A stretch of 64,000 nt of DNA from Liquidambar formosana (taxonomy: Eukaryota; Streptophyta; Magnoliopsida; Saxifragales; Altingiaceae), in contig CM077823.1 in the NCBI GenBank assembly GCA_039720395.1, forward strand, positions 10,620,107-10,684,106. Reading direction: 5' to 3'. How positions within the stretch are numbered: the first letter of the stretch is position 1; every line of letters starts with the position of its first letter. Positions 36,902-49,934 of this stretch are shown piece by piece. The translations under genes were made by a program, and so were the position numbers. The notes beneath the pieces are model-generated. The model made no database searches. It was not told the DNA's origin and was given only the letters and a program-made list of their open reading frames with translations.

Positions 36902-38154
36902 GACTGATTGGCCTATTAGCTATTTTATTTTTAGCTTATTTTATTTATTCTGAATTTTGTAATTAGTTGCTTATTTCATTGCTTTCCTGGGAGCAGTAGA
37001 ATTTAATTACTTCATGTTCCTAGTTTACTTTAACTCTAGTATTTCTATTCCTAGCTTACTTAAAGCTCTCCAATGGATTAGCTATCCAACTTCCCTTAAT
37101 TATTTTAACTAGTCAAAACATATTTTTCTTTATCCAAAGGATTAGTTATTTTAACTATTTTCATTTCGGCTAGCTATATTTAGGTAGCGAACATTTGCTA
37201 CCTAAACTATTTTTAGTTAAAAAAATAACACTTGTCCTCTCATTATGCATCATTTCCTTTTTATCTTTCCACCAAATGATTAAAAAGAGAAAGATTATTA
37301 ATAAAATTTTGAAATAACTAAAAAATAACTAGTATCCTTAGAGTACTCACTTGGATAGCTAGCTAGCTATTTTAAGAAAATATCATTTTACTAGCTAAAA
37401 TAACAAAAAAATAGTTAGTCCCATTAGCTATCCAATGGGACTAGCTATCCAATCCCCTTAACTATTTTAGCTAATCAAATCACTTTTTTTTCCTTTAAGG
37501 GCTAGCTATATGGCTAACTATTTTAACTATTGTTATTTCGGTTAGCTACGTTTAGCTAGCAAATGTTCGCTAGCTAAACTATTTTTAGTTAATTTAGTGA
37601 TACTTGTCTTCTCTCTATGCGTCATTCTTTTTTTATCTCTTCACCAAATGATTAAAAAATGATAGATTATTAATAAAATTTTTGAAATAACTCAAAAATT
37701 ACTAGTACCCTTGGAGTACTCACTTAGATAGCTAGCTAACTAACTATTTTTAAAAATGTCATTTTACTAACTAAAGTAACAAAAAAATAGATAGTACCCT
37801 TGGAGATGCCCTTAGAACTCTAATATTTGTTCTCTATAAATAGGCTTGTTGCCCTATGGACAATAACAATTATTATTGATCGCTAATAAAACTTGAGAGT
37901 TTCTCCGAGGTGTGTGTTACTTTTTCGTGGATTCGAGTTCTAGGCTACCGACGTTGGTTGTAGTCTTATCTTCTAATTTTCCACTGCGTCAGCTTGTGAT
38001 ATCACATCAGCCGTATCACAGTTACATATTAGTTTGTTCTAATCCTAATATCTCACATCAGTTAAATATGGGTTGACCATGTGTATTAGTTTTTTAGCAA
38101 CCTCCCCTTGCAAGTCAATTTTCAAGGGTAAATTTTACCCAGGGTTTCGTATCA
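36902..38154 (+). mobile_element. Probable Ty1/copia 5' LTR, interrupted by a MITE dimer
   Basis: Ends in ..GTTTCGTATCA directly before a primer-binding-like site at 38158. It contains a TATA box (CTATAAATAGG, 37834-37844) and downstream leader text (AAAACTTGAGAG, CGAGGTGTGTG) as in copia LTRs. The left limit, TGACTGATTGG at about 36900, is tentative. Direct words AACTCTAGTATTT (about 37031) and AACTCTAATATTT (about 37816) flank the inserted MITE pair. Confidence 0.5.
37055..37820. mobile_element. Tandem MITE dimer, period about 362 bp
   Basis: Two similar units (about 37060-37430 and 37431-37800) each carry CTAACTATTTTAAC, TTTAGTTAA, CACCAAATGATTAAAAA, TATTAATAAAATTTT and GGAGTACTCACTT. Outer ends are inverted: CTTAAAGCTCTCCAATGG on the left and CCCTTGGAGATGCCCTTAG on the right. 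The ends resemble hAT MITEs. Target duplication is unclear (AACTCTAG and AACTCTAA). Confidence 0.7.
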
Positions 38155-38157
38155 TTT

Positions 38158-38170
38158 GGTATTAGAGGTA
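38158..38170 (+). promoter_or_regulatory. tRNA-Met-type primer binding site
   Basis: TTTGGTATTAGAGGTAA resembles the copia primer site TGGTATCAGAGC (initiator tRNA-Met), with two changes, and sits three to five bases after the LTR end. Confidence 0.55.
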
Positions 38171-38920
38171 ACTATCACGTTGAGTATGGGATCAGACCCA
38201 GTATGGGATGAATACTAATAGACTATATTAAGATGACTTAGTATTATATATGGGCATAGTACTATCTCATTGAGTATAAGTTTTTCATTCTCTTAGATTA
38301 TTCATGTAATGTATATATTTATTAACTTTGAATGAGAACATAACATAAAGCAGATTGTCTTCATCAGATGAACAAGTCTGCATATATGGTTCAACAATAT
38401 ATATAAAGAGAGAATAGAGTGGGGCTGAAGCTCTTGTTGATTGGTTGAATATCGATCGTCTTTGTTAGAGGCAGCACCACATTACCCAACATCAGCATAA
38501 CCAACACAATATATTCAACACATTTATCCTGACGGATTCTCAATTTGGTACCAGATCCTATTTGCCATTTTAAAGCCTTCACTTAGTGAAAGATCCCTGA
38601 CTACAAGAATACAATGCTTTGCCACGCCCATGAGGCCGTGCTGGAAGGTTCTACCTCTAATAGAGATTTTTGCAATTTGGATTGGGATTTTGCTGGCAGT
38701 TTCTCTTGAACACATGATTCGGGCCATTTAGCAATGGGGATTAAGAATGATCTTCCAAGCTTGCTTCGCTAGAAAAAGCAAGGGTAAAAAAAAATAAAAA
38801 TGGAACCCACCCTCCTTTTTGGGTTTTAACCCACCCACCCACCCCCCACTTTTTCCAATACACTGATATACCAGAAATGGGCAGGGAAGAAAGGACAATA
38901 GAGTTGAGGTGAGATGTGGA
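38171..38920. other. No supported gene; possible copia internal remnant
   Basis: Downstream of the primer site there is no gag or pol. A minus-strand frame at 38524-38727 (ISIRGRTFQHGLMGVAKH) looks somewhat protein-like, but I recognise no family. Confidence 0.35.
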
Positions 38921-39556
38921 TAAGGCTGTGAACGACCCGAGCCGAGTCGAGCTTTGGAGTGTTCAAGTTGAACTCAGTTAAAAGTTTATTTATTTATAAA
39001 CGAGTCAAGCTTTAAACGAGCTTAATTTATTGTGCCCAAGTTCGGCTCATTAAGATTTAGAAAAGCTCAGTCTCGGCTCGGCTCAGCTCATTTAACTAAA
39101 CAAGCCGAGCTCGAGCTCGAGCTTGTGTTCAAGATTGGTTTGATATTGTGAATATAAGTTTTAAACATTACGATAAAAGTTCACAAACCTTAAAAATCTT
39201 CTTCGGATAAGTACAAGATATAACTACTAAGGAAGTATTATCTCTTTCATGTTAATTGATCCACTCAGCAAAGAAAAGCCAAAAATAAATTAGGATATTT
39301 ATACAAACCCCTTAATAAGCCTGCTAATAAGATATTTTACGAGCCTTTTAACGAGCCTATTCACGAGCCCTTAACAAGCTTGTTCACGAACGTAAACGAG
39401 TCGAGCTATGGTCTGCTCAAGCTTGGCTCGTTTAATAAACGAGCCTAGTATTCAAGCTCAAGCTTAGCTCATTTATTAATCGAACGAACTCGAACGAATC
39501 TTTATCGAGCTTGATCACGAGTTGTTCACGAACGACTCAGTTCATTTGCAGCCCTA
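38921..39556. mobile_element. hAT MITE with perfect 8-bp TSD
   Basis: Flanked by GATGTGGA at 38913-38920 and 39557-39564. The ends TAAGGCTG and CAGCCCTA are near inverted. The interior is full of GAGCTCGAGCTCGAGC and AACGAGCC words, a common plant repeat style. It encodes nothing. An 8-bp duplication with short TIRs fits hAT. Confidence 0.9.
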
Positions 39557-39659
39557 GATGTGGAGCGAGTGAAAGCAATTTTAGCTGCCATTCTTGTGCG
39601 TGCGTGCACATTTAGCAAAAATGGAATCTACCTATAAAAGAGAAGGAAAAATGGCCAAT

Positions 39660-39665
39660 AAAAAA
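39660..39665 (-). terminator. Pol III T-run terminator of tRNA-Met
   Basis: Six A on plus, so six T in the transcript, five bases after the tRNA 3' end. Confidence 0.75.
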
Positions 39666-39669
39666 TTGA

Positions 39670-39754
39670 TGGGGTGAGAGAGGCTCGAACTCTCGACCTC
39701 AGGATTACTCAGAAGCTATGAGACCTACGCGCTAGCCAACTGCGCCACCACCCC
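39670..39754 (-). tRNA. Elongator tRNA-Met (CAT) with 11-nt intron
   Basis: Minus-strand cloverleaf. Acceptor GGGGTGG pairs with TCACCCC and the discriminator is A. The D arm contains the A box (TGGCGCAGTTGG..), the anticodon CAT is complementary to 39718-39720, and the T arm holds the B box GGTCGAGAGTTCGAGCC. An 11-nt intron (39706-39716) follows the base 3' of the anticodon. Elongator tRNA-Met is one of the two plant nuclear tRNAs that regularly have introns, and the mature form of 74 nt matches it. T6 at 39660-39665 is a likely Pol III terminator. Confidence 0.95.
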
Positions 39755-39764
39755 ACGTTGGACT

Positions 39765-41251
39765 ACAAACCCACATCTCTAAATATTATTCTTTGGAGAG
39801 AGAGAGAGTAAAATGTCAAAAAATAAACTTTAGTATTCTGCAAGTGCTATGCACATGCTCGTAACCTCACCAGATTTCTGTTTCTTTTTTTCTTTTCTTT
39901 TTTGTATTTTGGTGCAAACCTCACCAGAATTATTTCCTCTCAAGATGGTTATCCCTTGTGAAGGTATTGGTGATGTAGTGGAAGAGAGTGGTAACGAGGT
40001 GGCAAATTTCAAATGACTTGAATGACCTTTTTGTCTGTCTCATGACATTTTAATTAGGAGATGTTATGTTTTAATGAGGATGAATTTGTAGTGATTTAAT
40101 TAATAGAGATAGGTGGAGAGGTCAAACGAGGTCTTCCCTTTACATACTAGTATATAGAATATAGATAAATTATCTTATTTTTAGTTAAGAAAATAATAGG
40201 CATGTCAAATTTAATCGTACTAAATACTAATTGTTCACAAAAGGATGGGTCCAATGGGATGGATCTCACTCTTGTAAGTAATTAGCAAGGCCAAATTCAA
40301 TCCAAATAGCAAAACCATTTTATTTGTAATGGAGAGGCTAAAATGTATTCTGGACTTACCCCACCTCACTTATTTCCAACCGATCTTAAGCTTATACTCT
40401 TGTTTTTGTACATTTTTAGTTCCTTTTGTTTTTTCTTATATATATGATCATAATTATGAGGCACAGCATTTTACATTATTCTCAATAACCTTTTGTATGG
40501 CATACTACCGTCATTGAATTAGATACGTTTCTTGTGCATGTCATTTGTGTCAAATAATATTGATCCGATATCAATAGCCATCTAATTCATATAATTACAT
40601 TTTTTATCTATTACATATATGAATGAAGCAGTTTTAAATTTGTGATCAACTTTGTATTTGCAAAACATTACATGTGGGAGGGCGAACAAATTATTCAATT
40701 GCAGGTTTTGCAATATATAAGTCACAGCAAACGGTATTAAGGATGGTGAAAAAAAAAAAAAAAAAAAAAAAAAAGAGGTAAAGTTGGAAGGAAGAAAGTC
40801 ACACCAAGTTAGATTGAAACAGGGAAAACAAATTCGCCCAGTCAATCCAGGTCTTAAGGACCATAGTGATATATTGTTGCATGTCCACAAAATTCAAATT
40901 TGCCAACGCAAGAAGTCACGTGCAACAGATGGTGATTGAACAATCACACCATTCCTAATTCCCATTATTTAAAATAAAATTTAAATTTAAATTTAAAAAA
41001 AAAAAGAGAGTGAGAGAGAGAGAGAGATTTAAAACCACTGCACAAACTAAAAAAAATTAAGTTCCTCTATACATCATAGGAGGGAAGCCCAATTTTATAC
41101 ACATTCCTCTGTGAAGCAGGAAAACAGATTCTATATGTCCAGTCAACCATGTTTAACAGATTCTATTTGTATGCCGAGTCATTGTTGAGAAATAGGTTAG
41201 TGGAATTGATTTATCCCAGTCAACCATGCTAGCGTTGAGTTACAGATCCCA
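39765..41251. other. No gene seen between tRNA-Met and the ceramidase-like gene
   Basis: AT-rich. Contains a poly(A) tract near 40750-40774 and short GA runs at 41006-41030. The part next to 41252 should be the 3' UTR of the ceramidase-like gene. Confidence 0.5.
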
Positions 41252-41394
41252 TTAATCTGATTCCACCACGGGAACATTCGAGTAGGTGCAAGTGTAAGTC
41301 TCTACTTTGACATCATTTGCTTTAACTTTGGTCCAGGAAACCTTCCAAGTCTCGAGCAAACTTCGCCTGCATCAAGAACGGCCATAGCAAATGC

Positions 41395-41431
<37 letters not shown>

Positions 41432-44400
41432 TGTAACTGCAAAACTAGTCAACACCATATTTAAACTTTAAAGCCTCAAGAATTACTCTAATTATAAAAA
41501 CTTCAAATCTTACAAAATATAAAGGGAGGCATATAGCTACTTTATAGGACATGCTTCCATTATATCTTACTCTGCACTATAGAAATCACTTTCTTAGGTA
41601 GCATTTGGGGCACTGGTGGGGAGCCTCAAAAGGCCTTTTTAGATGTTAACAGTTGTTTTAAACATTTTTAGGAGTGTTTGCACTCAAAACTGCCTCTTAG
41701 ACAAAGTGATTTATCTCAAAAATCAGTTTAGCAAAAACTACTGAGGATAGCTTTTGGAAATAACATTTGCAAAAAGGACATTAAGTGATAAAACCCAAAA
41801 ATTTTGAATTTTTGATGTATATCCTTTCCCAACCTTTTCTGACACAAAAGGACTTTCAAATTGTGCATTCACCAAACAATAACTTTCTTCCAAATGCCTT
41901 CATGAAAGTGACATTTTGAAAAGGCCATTGTCACAAATGACTCTTTATTTCGAAAAAGTGCGCCAAACGCTACCTCAATCTTCTTGAACAGGATAGTCTA
42001 CTATCAAGGAAATAAACTGTAATATACAAAGACTTCATGAAAGTTTCAAGCCTTGTATAAGTACACTTCAGGGTTTAGTCAAAAAATTCCACTAACTATA
42101 CACTACCTTCTATCAATTCCACTTGAATCTCTAATTCTGATAGTTTCAACCGTCATATAACTACACTTGGGGGTTTAGTCAAAGACCTCCACTAACCATA
42201 CACTTCCTGCTACTAATTCCTCTTAAGTGAACTAAACATAACCCAAATTCGAATACAATAGATAACATAATGCATAGTACCTAGACAATTGTAGAGCAAA
42301 ATTAGTTATATGGTTGATAGATAGCCTCTTGTAAGATGGTGAAAGGTAAACTGTTTGAGTTAGTAATGTCCAAGTTGATTGAGATAACAAAAGGGTCCTA
42401 CAGAGGGGGAGCAAGGCAACCAAGGGAAGACTTCTAATAAGAAGGATACAGAGAGTGGGAATACACTTGGTCCGTGTAATTCCTAAGTTGTGAATCCTAA
42501 TATTTCTTAGCAGCCTTCGAAGAATAAATCTCAATCCAATTCCTCAAAATCAAGAGCGAAGGAACTCCTTAAAAAGATTTGCCCACTGAAGCCCATAAGG
42601 GAGCAAGAAAAGTAACCCTATCCCAAAGCCCCTCCCTGTCTTCAATAATGCCTCTAAAAAACCTCTCGTACTACTAAAGCCAAATAACCGACAGCATTGC
42701 CATAAAAGCACAACTTCACAAGGTCGTGGCCGTCCTGGAATGACCAAAACCCCGAAAATCAACCTCAAACATGCCTGCAATATGCTCTGACTTAACCCAA
42801 CTCAAACCTACTAGATCAAAAAAACAATGCCAAATTTCCGAAGAAAACTTACAACCTTACAATGCCCCCCCACCCAAAAGATCCACTGACACACCCTTCC
42901 TTTTACAAAGGGCACACCACTGTGGAGACAAATCATTTGTGCTAGTTCTCTGATGGTAGCTGACCAAGCCAAGATCTTAACCTTATTAAGGGCACTTTCG
43001 CTTTCCGAATCATCTTAGCAGGGAGAAAATCTAGAACTAAAGAATCGAAAAAGGATTTACAAGTAAAAGAACCAGAAGGATGGCAAATCCAAGATCTTCT
43101 GTTAAGGTTAGAGGGACACGAAAGACACCCTGAAATCCTGAATAGATACCAAAAGAAACGCTGAAGCTCTCTATTGTTAAGGTTACAAGAAGAATGGAAA
43201 TTCTAATTTAAAGGTAAGGAATTTTTCTTCCCCAATATCCACAATCTACCTCTTCTAACTCCTCATCTTGTGGGACCATCTTGCATAGCCTCGAGCGCTA
43301 ACCAAGTTTCCATAGCTTGGCATTTTTATCGCAAGGTTTCTTCAGCCAAGTAAGCCACCTCAGATGAGGGCTCAACTTGGTTCTCCCATGTGGCCATGCC
43401 TACCCCGTACACCATCATAAACAGTATAGAACCTTCATAATACATTAACCCTTTCACATTCCACATCTCCCTCCTCCTTAGCAGTTAGCACACTTCTTTA
43501 GTTGGATCTTTTGTGATGTCTTCTCATAGGGAGAGAAGTAGACTTAGGCCTTGAAGCTGTAGCCTCCTTGTCTTTTGAGAGTTCATCAAAGAACGCGCAT
43601 TCTATCATGTACGCCCTTGATACTCAAAGGGTGCCTTAGAGGAAAGTAACTGTATCATTTTTTTTCCATTTCATCATGCCTTGAGGCATTGATAATAAGT
43701 GGAGGAAATAGCCGCATGTGAATGGATCCCAGGCCACCCTAGAAGAAGGAAATAAATAGTCTTCAAATTAATCACGCGGAACCAAGTTGAAGATTTGATC
43801 AGCCCTACAGCCAAGTTAATATTCGCATACCCCATAGTCATTTGCTTTCAGGACCCAAACCCCAGTACTTCGATTGGTTTTTTCAACTAGGTAAGACCAA
43901 GGAATCCTACCATCCTCAAAGTAGACTAGGGCAAGACGTTGAAGGATGCTCCAAGGTCCACGAGTGCCCTCTTAACTTCCATTTCATTGAATATCACCCC
44001 CTAGTAAAGAGAACGGTTGTGGAAGCCTTGTCTACACGTTCGGTCTACCACAGTGAAACTGTAAAAGTGATGGAATCATCATGTGCATAGCAACCCTGTT
44101 AAAAGAGCTTTCAGTGAACATTCTCCATCATACACTTATGCTATCTTAATTAAAAAAAATTGGTAGTTGCAAGGCAGGCACTTGAGATAAAACCCATTTG
44201 GTCAAAAAAGTTTCAGAATTTTGTTGCACGTTGAAGCTTTTGAGCTAGGGTTGTTCTATCATGGAATGTTTCTACAAGAGCAGAGGCAGATATGACTTGC
44301 TCGTGCGCTAATGTCATAGCATGCCCTTTTTCTTTTTCTTTTTCATTATTCCTTGATAGGCAACAAAAATTTTATTAAAATTAAGAAGAGATAATACACC

Positions 44401-47400
44401 ACACACCACACCCTAACACCCAAAAAAAAACTCCCAGCACTCCCAACTAAGCAGCACTAAGGAAACCACCAGTAAAATAATTGCACCTACCTCAAGGATC
44501 AAAAAACAAGCACATGGGGTGCATAAAAGAAAAGCTAACTGAAAATCCCAGTAGAGAACACCCAGACAAGCAATAAAACCCAGAGAAACTCCAGAAAACG
44601 GCAGCTGCACAGCCAATGGACAGCAACACCAAGAACAGCTCCACCCAACAGCCAAAAAAGGAGACCAGCCAACAACACAACACCCAACTGAGACCACTCA
44701 ACCTAAAAGCACAAAGGGAAAAGAAGTACTCAGCTGAGAAAAAGATAGTAGCAGCTGCACGCCCAAAGAACACCCAAAAAAGCTCCACCAACAGCCAAAA
44801 ACGGAGACCAGCCAACCACACAACCAACACTGCCAAACTAAAGAAGCTAAACCCCAAGCCACTACTAGCAAAAACACAACCACGAGCAAAGAAGATACCC
44901 AGACCCCTAACAAAAAAAAATCTTCGCTACTATCCTTCAACAACCTTTTCTTATTATCAGCAATTTTTCTATTCCTTTTACGACAATGCTTTTCCTTGGC
45001 AATCTCAAAATGAAGATCATCGTCCTCCCTCATTCCTTCAAAAAATTTATCCCAATCCAGAGACTGTTTATTGGAATTACTCTTCAGAACCTTGACCTTT
45101 CCACTATATTCATCTACCAGAGTATTACCATTCTCAGGGATGGGAACAATGCCAAAAAACAGCCCCACTGTGCTTCGTATTTTCAACTACGGGCTTACTA
45201 TCTAACCTATCCAAGATATGTTGCAACCCAAAAGGGTCACTATCAGATCTACTAGCATCCTTATCCTCCTGATGACATTGTCCCACATCATTATAACTGC
45301 CACTGCCCCCACCATCCATATAATCGCACAATATAACAGCCCCACATCAATATAGCGTGCCCATTGGTGAGAAAGGCTTGTTGTTAATGTTCTCATTCCC
45401 ATCATCAGTGAAAATGAGCTCTTTAGCATCTACCCTTCTCTTGAAAATTCTCCTTAAAGTCCAACAATCTTTAGTGGGGTGTTTAGTGCGTTAATAAAGG
45501 TGGCAATAATTTCGACTTGCTTTTTCTCAGCCCTAGGGGGTCGGGAGACATTACTATGGTGGATAACCCCCATCATTGAACCATCTATCGAGGATGTCAT
45601 GAACCTTAGCCATAAAGCAAGGGAAAGGTTGGTGGCTTATCATCTTTCTTTTGCAGCTTTGCCTATGACTTCTCTCCCTTTGTTTGCTCAATAGTGGCAA
45701 CAAGCAGAGTGCTTTTTTAGTACTGCCATTTATCTTTGTTACTATTATGCTTAATTGAGTCATAAATTCTCTTTGACGGCTTGAGGGGGTGGGCAAATGT
45801 TGTTATGCCCATGATTATAATATGAACTCGATACTCATAATCCATGCCTGGTATGCACATATCAACTAGGGCAACCTCCTCTACAGTCTCTAAGCAATGA
45901 GGGCATGTCAAAGAAGCACTTAACATAGTTATTGAGATCCTTTGCATACTTTTGTCACTCCCTCCCTAAATCAAGGAGTGTGTCCCGCTCCTTAGTACTG
46001 AAAATCTAGTGTTTAAGATGTAAGCCATCTAGTACCAATCCTATACAGAGCCAGGAGCCAGGTTTGCATACGAGAAGTATACTATGTCTTTAGTTGTTAA
46101 AAGCACCCCTAGGTGCAAGGTGCAGGCCATTCTGGAGGCTAATTATATTATCATTTTTACAATAATTTTAAAACGATTAGATATGGGCTAGGTCTTTTTA
46201 TATTCAATTGAAAATGCATGCAACTATACAAGGAAGAAAAAAAGATTAAAGTCCAGCCCTAATCTCAAATCAGCCCCAAGTGATCAAGTCAACAACATTA
46301 CTTCTTCTTCTTCTCTTGCTCCTACATCCCCTTTTTTTATTTTGCAATTTTCAAGTTTTCTACTGCTGCTGTGAACTTTATGCTACTGCAGTTTCCTCCC
46401 TTCATCTTCTTCTGCAATTTCTGGTTGTCTGCTATTGCTTTCATCAACTTCTACGTGTATTCTTCTACGTTTTGCCCCTTTATTGTGGCTATGTTTATTG
46501 GTTAGAGCTGTGATTTGTGGATTTCATGGGTTTGCCTGTGATTTGTGGGTGTGATTTGCCCCCAAAGTATGAAAGTATTCAATTATATGTTTAAATTAAT
46601 TTCTTTGTTCTTTGCATTTGATTAAATTATTTCTATTTATTTTTCTTTAAAACATGCGCCACACTTTCTTTAGGCCCTCACCTTCTTTTTTTTTACGTCT
46701 TCCACCTAGGCCCCAGGAGTCCTTTGTGCCTAGCATGCAGCTTATGCCTTTAATAACTATGGCTATGTCAATAAGCCACTAGGAGAATTCCCTGAGACAA
46801 AAGTGTGCAGAAATGCCAATGGCATCAACAAAATGAACTATATGTTATTTTGGTTTGCTAGTCTTTGCCATTGTACAAGAAGGTGGGACTTTTGTAGTCT
46901 TCTGGATAAGGCTTGCTAGCCAACTGCAAAGGATAGGGCAGATGCAAATCAGACTGGAAGAGAGGGGAGACAAGAATTTCGCTACAAGATGAGCCCATTA
47001 AGTGATTCTGCACTGTTTGTGGCCTGTGTCCAATGGACAATATAGACCTCATTATCCCTGTGGTGACCAAGACAAAAGGAATGCCATTCTGTTTATAGGA
47101 CGAGCAGCTTAACTAGCTCAATTAGCCCTTACTCTAACCACCTATGAAGCATGGATATGGATACAGGATACAAATACGATACAATATGGATAAGCTGATT
47201 CAGCAATTCTAAAAAATGTAGGATAGGATATGGCAGGGATACATTAATAAATAAATATATTGATATTGATATTGATATTTGGTCTAAAACATCAATATTA
47301 AACATTAAAAAAAAAAAGGTTTAAAACATCTACAAAATTAATTAATATGCAAGAACAAATGTCCAAAGAACACATCTATAAACATCAACCATGTCATCAT

Positions 47401-49887
47401 TCATTTGTAAAAATAAAAAATAAAAAAATAAAATACCCACAATGACATCAACATTAATAAATAACCATTTAGCTCTATTACTCTACAATGGTTGCCTTAG
47501 GAGAGAGATAGAATGGGAAGAGAACTACAATGGGTTTATTGTTTCGAAATATGGGTATTGTGTGTTTTTTAAAATTTACATTTAAGCCCCCTTTTATTTA
47601 AAAAATAATTACAAACTAACCCTAAACAAATCTTAAATGTAGCGGTTGTGTATCCAAGGATTATCTATGGTGTATCCGATGATGTGGCATTATTTGTTAC
47701 TGTAACGATACGTATAGAGAGTATCATATACATATCGAGAAGTATCTGAGGCATATCAGTATCTGAAACAAATACGATACGGACTTGTTGGAGGTTTTGA
47801 AGTGTCTGTGATTCATGGCTAACCACCAATCCAAGAACCTCAAGCTATCACAAAAGAATGGGCCCAGGTAGCATGGTTTAGAGTGACAACCAGCACCAAG
47901 TCCTCAATACGAATTCCCCACCAGCCCGAGCGAGCTTGTGAGCTTCAGGGTGCAAAGAAAAGATAAGGGTAAGCCTTTGAATTGTCAACTTACCTCAGGC
48001 CCTTGTTGCCTTGATAACTGAAAATTTTCCTTTTAAAGAAGAGGCTTTAGGCCTAAATAATCTTCTTTTGCAAGGGAAATACCTTAGGCCCAAATAAGCT
48101 TCTATTGAAGAAGATAGGCCTAATTCAATTAATATTCCATGTGTTAGCTCCTTGCCGAATATTTATAACATGTACACAGTTATGTTCTAATATAGAACCC
48201 CTTCAAATTCATTATAGTTAACTGGTTTAGTTCAAATTTTGCAATCAACAGTAAGCTCTTGAAAAAACTTCAAAATTTTTAAAAAGCCCACCAAACTTTG
48301 CAAATTTAGTCATTACCCAAGCTACTGCCAAAGAGATCCTCTTTCTAACTTATATTAAAGTGACTTCTTTCAAACCTTAAAGAGGAGGCTCAGTAATAAA
48401 ATCCAGAAATCTGCTAGCTGCCAAAACCCAATACTTGAAATATTATTATATGATGATTTCAGCTATTTCTGTTTTTGATCAGCATGATTTCAGCTATTTT
48501 CACATTTTCTAGATTTATCATTATGCATTTTTTAGATTTTAGATTTTAATTAAATGGTAACTTGCCAAAAAAAACATAACCATATGATAACTTTCAGAAA
48601 AAGGGCAAATTCTGGAAAAAATTTGGTGCACTACTTTAGTCACCAAAAATTAACTATGCAATATAGGAGAATCTTGCATATAAAAGTTTACCTGTCTGTT
48701 TCAACACTTCTCTTTGCAAGCATGAGTGTCAAGAAGACAGGAACCATTGCAGCACACAAATGCTTGAGAGTGTGTCCACTGACAATATGATGAGTCCATT
48801 CATAAATCACTTTATCCATTGCTTCTTCCACCTTAGCTAGAAGATAAAATCCTGCAAGTATAAGCATAAGTTCAGACTTCAGACTCAGCATGGCAGAAAG
48901 CCCGAAAAGATTTAGAAATTCAACAGAAGAACCTGCTTGACGAAAAATACAAACCTGCAGCCCAAAGCCAATATGTGGAATGAGTGTACATTGGGGGCAA
49001 CAAGATGGCCATTACTGGAATGGCAATGCAAGGAAGAAACTGAACAAGTGCATATGGGCGGAGGTCATCAAAAAACCTGCAGAAAAAAATAAATATTCAG
49101 TCAGCAATTGTATTTTGACAGGAAATGGTGGTCATGCCAGACTCTAGGCAACGTTTGTCTCACACATTAAACAACTTGTACCCTGGGTGGCTGGGTGGAA
49201 GGGCCAACAACAAAAATGTGTGTTTCACAAAGTAGTTTACACCATCCTGCCCATGTGTCACTTCACTAATCTGGGGCAAGGATTTCAAGATCTTGGATGG
49301 AGAAAACCAAGTCCTTCATTAAGAAATCAATTTCAAGCCAGCCAAATAGAGCACGAACAAAATAACTGCCATAAGGGAAAAACGGAATAAAGAAACAAGT
49401 AGTATGCTTGCCTCCAATACAAAATGCTTATTATACCCGCCAGAAGCAGAGGTATGATGGACACTGTTCCCTTTTGCTCATCAATTCTTTCGATGATAAA
49501 AATTGCAATGATTGACGTGAATGCAATAGTCATCTATATTTGGCATAAACAGCTAAAATGTCAAAACTGATATAATAAAAACATTTTCAAGATAACAGCC
49601 AATGTTCTGTAAAATAGTATAGTATTTCATTGGGAAAACAAGCTCACCGGTAGGCGATCCCACACAAGACGATCATCATTTGGCTTGAGATGATAGTAAG
49701 AAGATCCAACAGCAACAGCGGCCACACCAATAAAAAAACAGGTCCAACCCCAAACCTCACCTTGCAAGCTTTTGATATAAATAATTAAACAGTATCGTGA
49801 TCAGTAAATATACCAAAAGGGTCTTGTTAAAAATTTAACAAAGCTGAGTTAAATATGATAAATAAAATATAAAAAAATATATATATA

Positions 49888-49934
<47 letters not shown>

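Larger units (their letters stand above)
41367..48691 (-). other. Intron 6 of the ceramidase-like gene, 7.3 kb
   Basis: The donor CAG|GTAAAC at 48691 and acceptor GATGCAG ending at 41367 join AG+G into an Arg codon and keep the frame. If the intron were retained, a TAA at 48688-48690 would end the protein after SVETDR. The intron contains MITEs, LINE fragments and a gypsy remnant. Confidence 0.85.

Noticed and set aside
44413..44857. Trp/Cys/Leu-rich minus-strand ORFs resembling membrane proteins
   Set aside because: Composition reflects a GCTGTT/TTGGTT-rich LINE 3' UTR. They overlap in several frames and are bounded by the LINE insertion limits.
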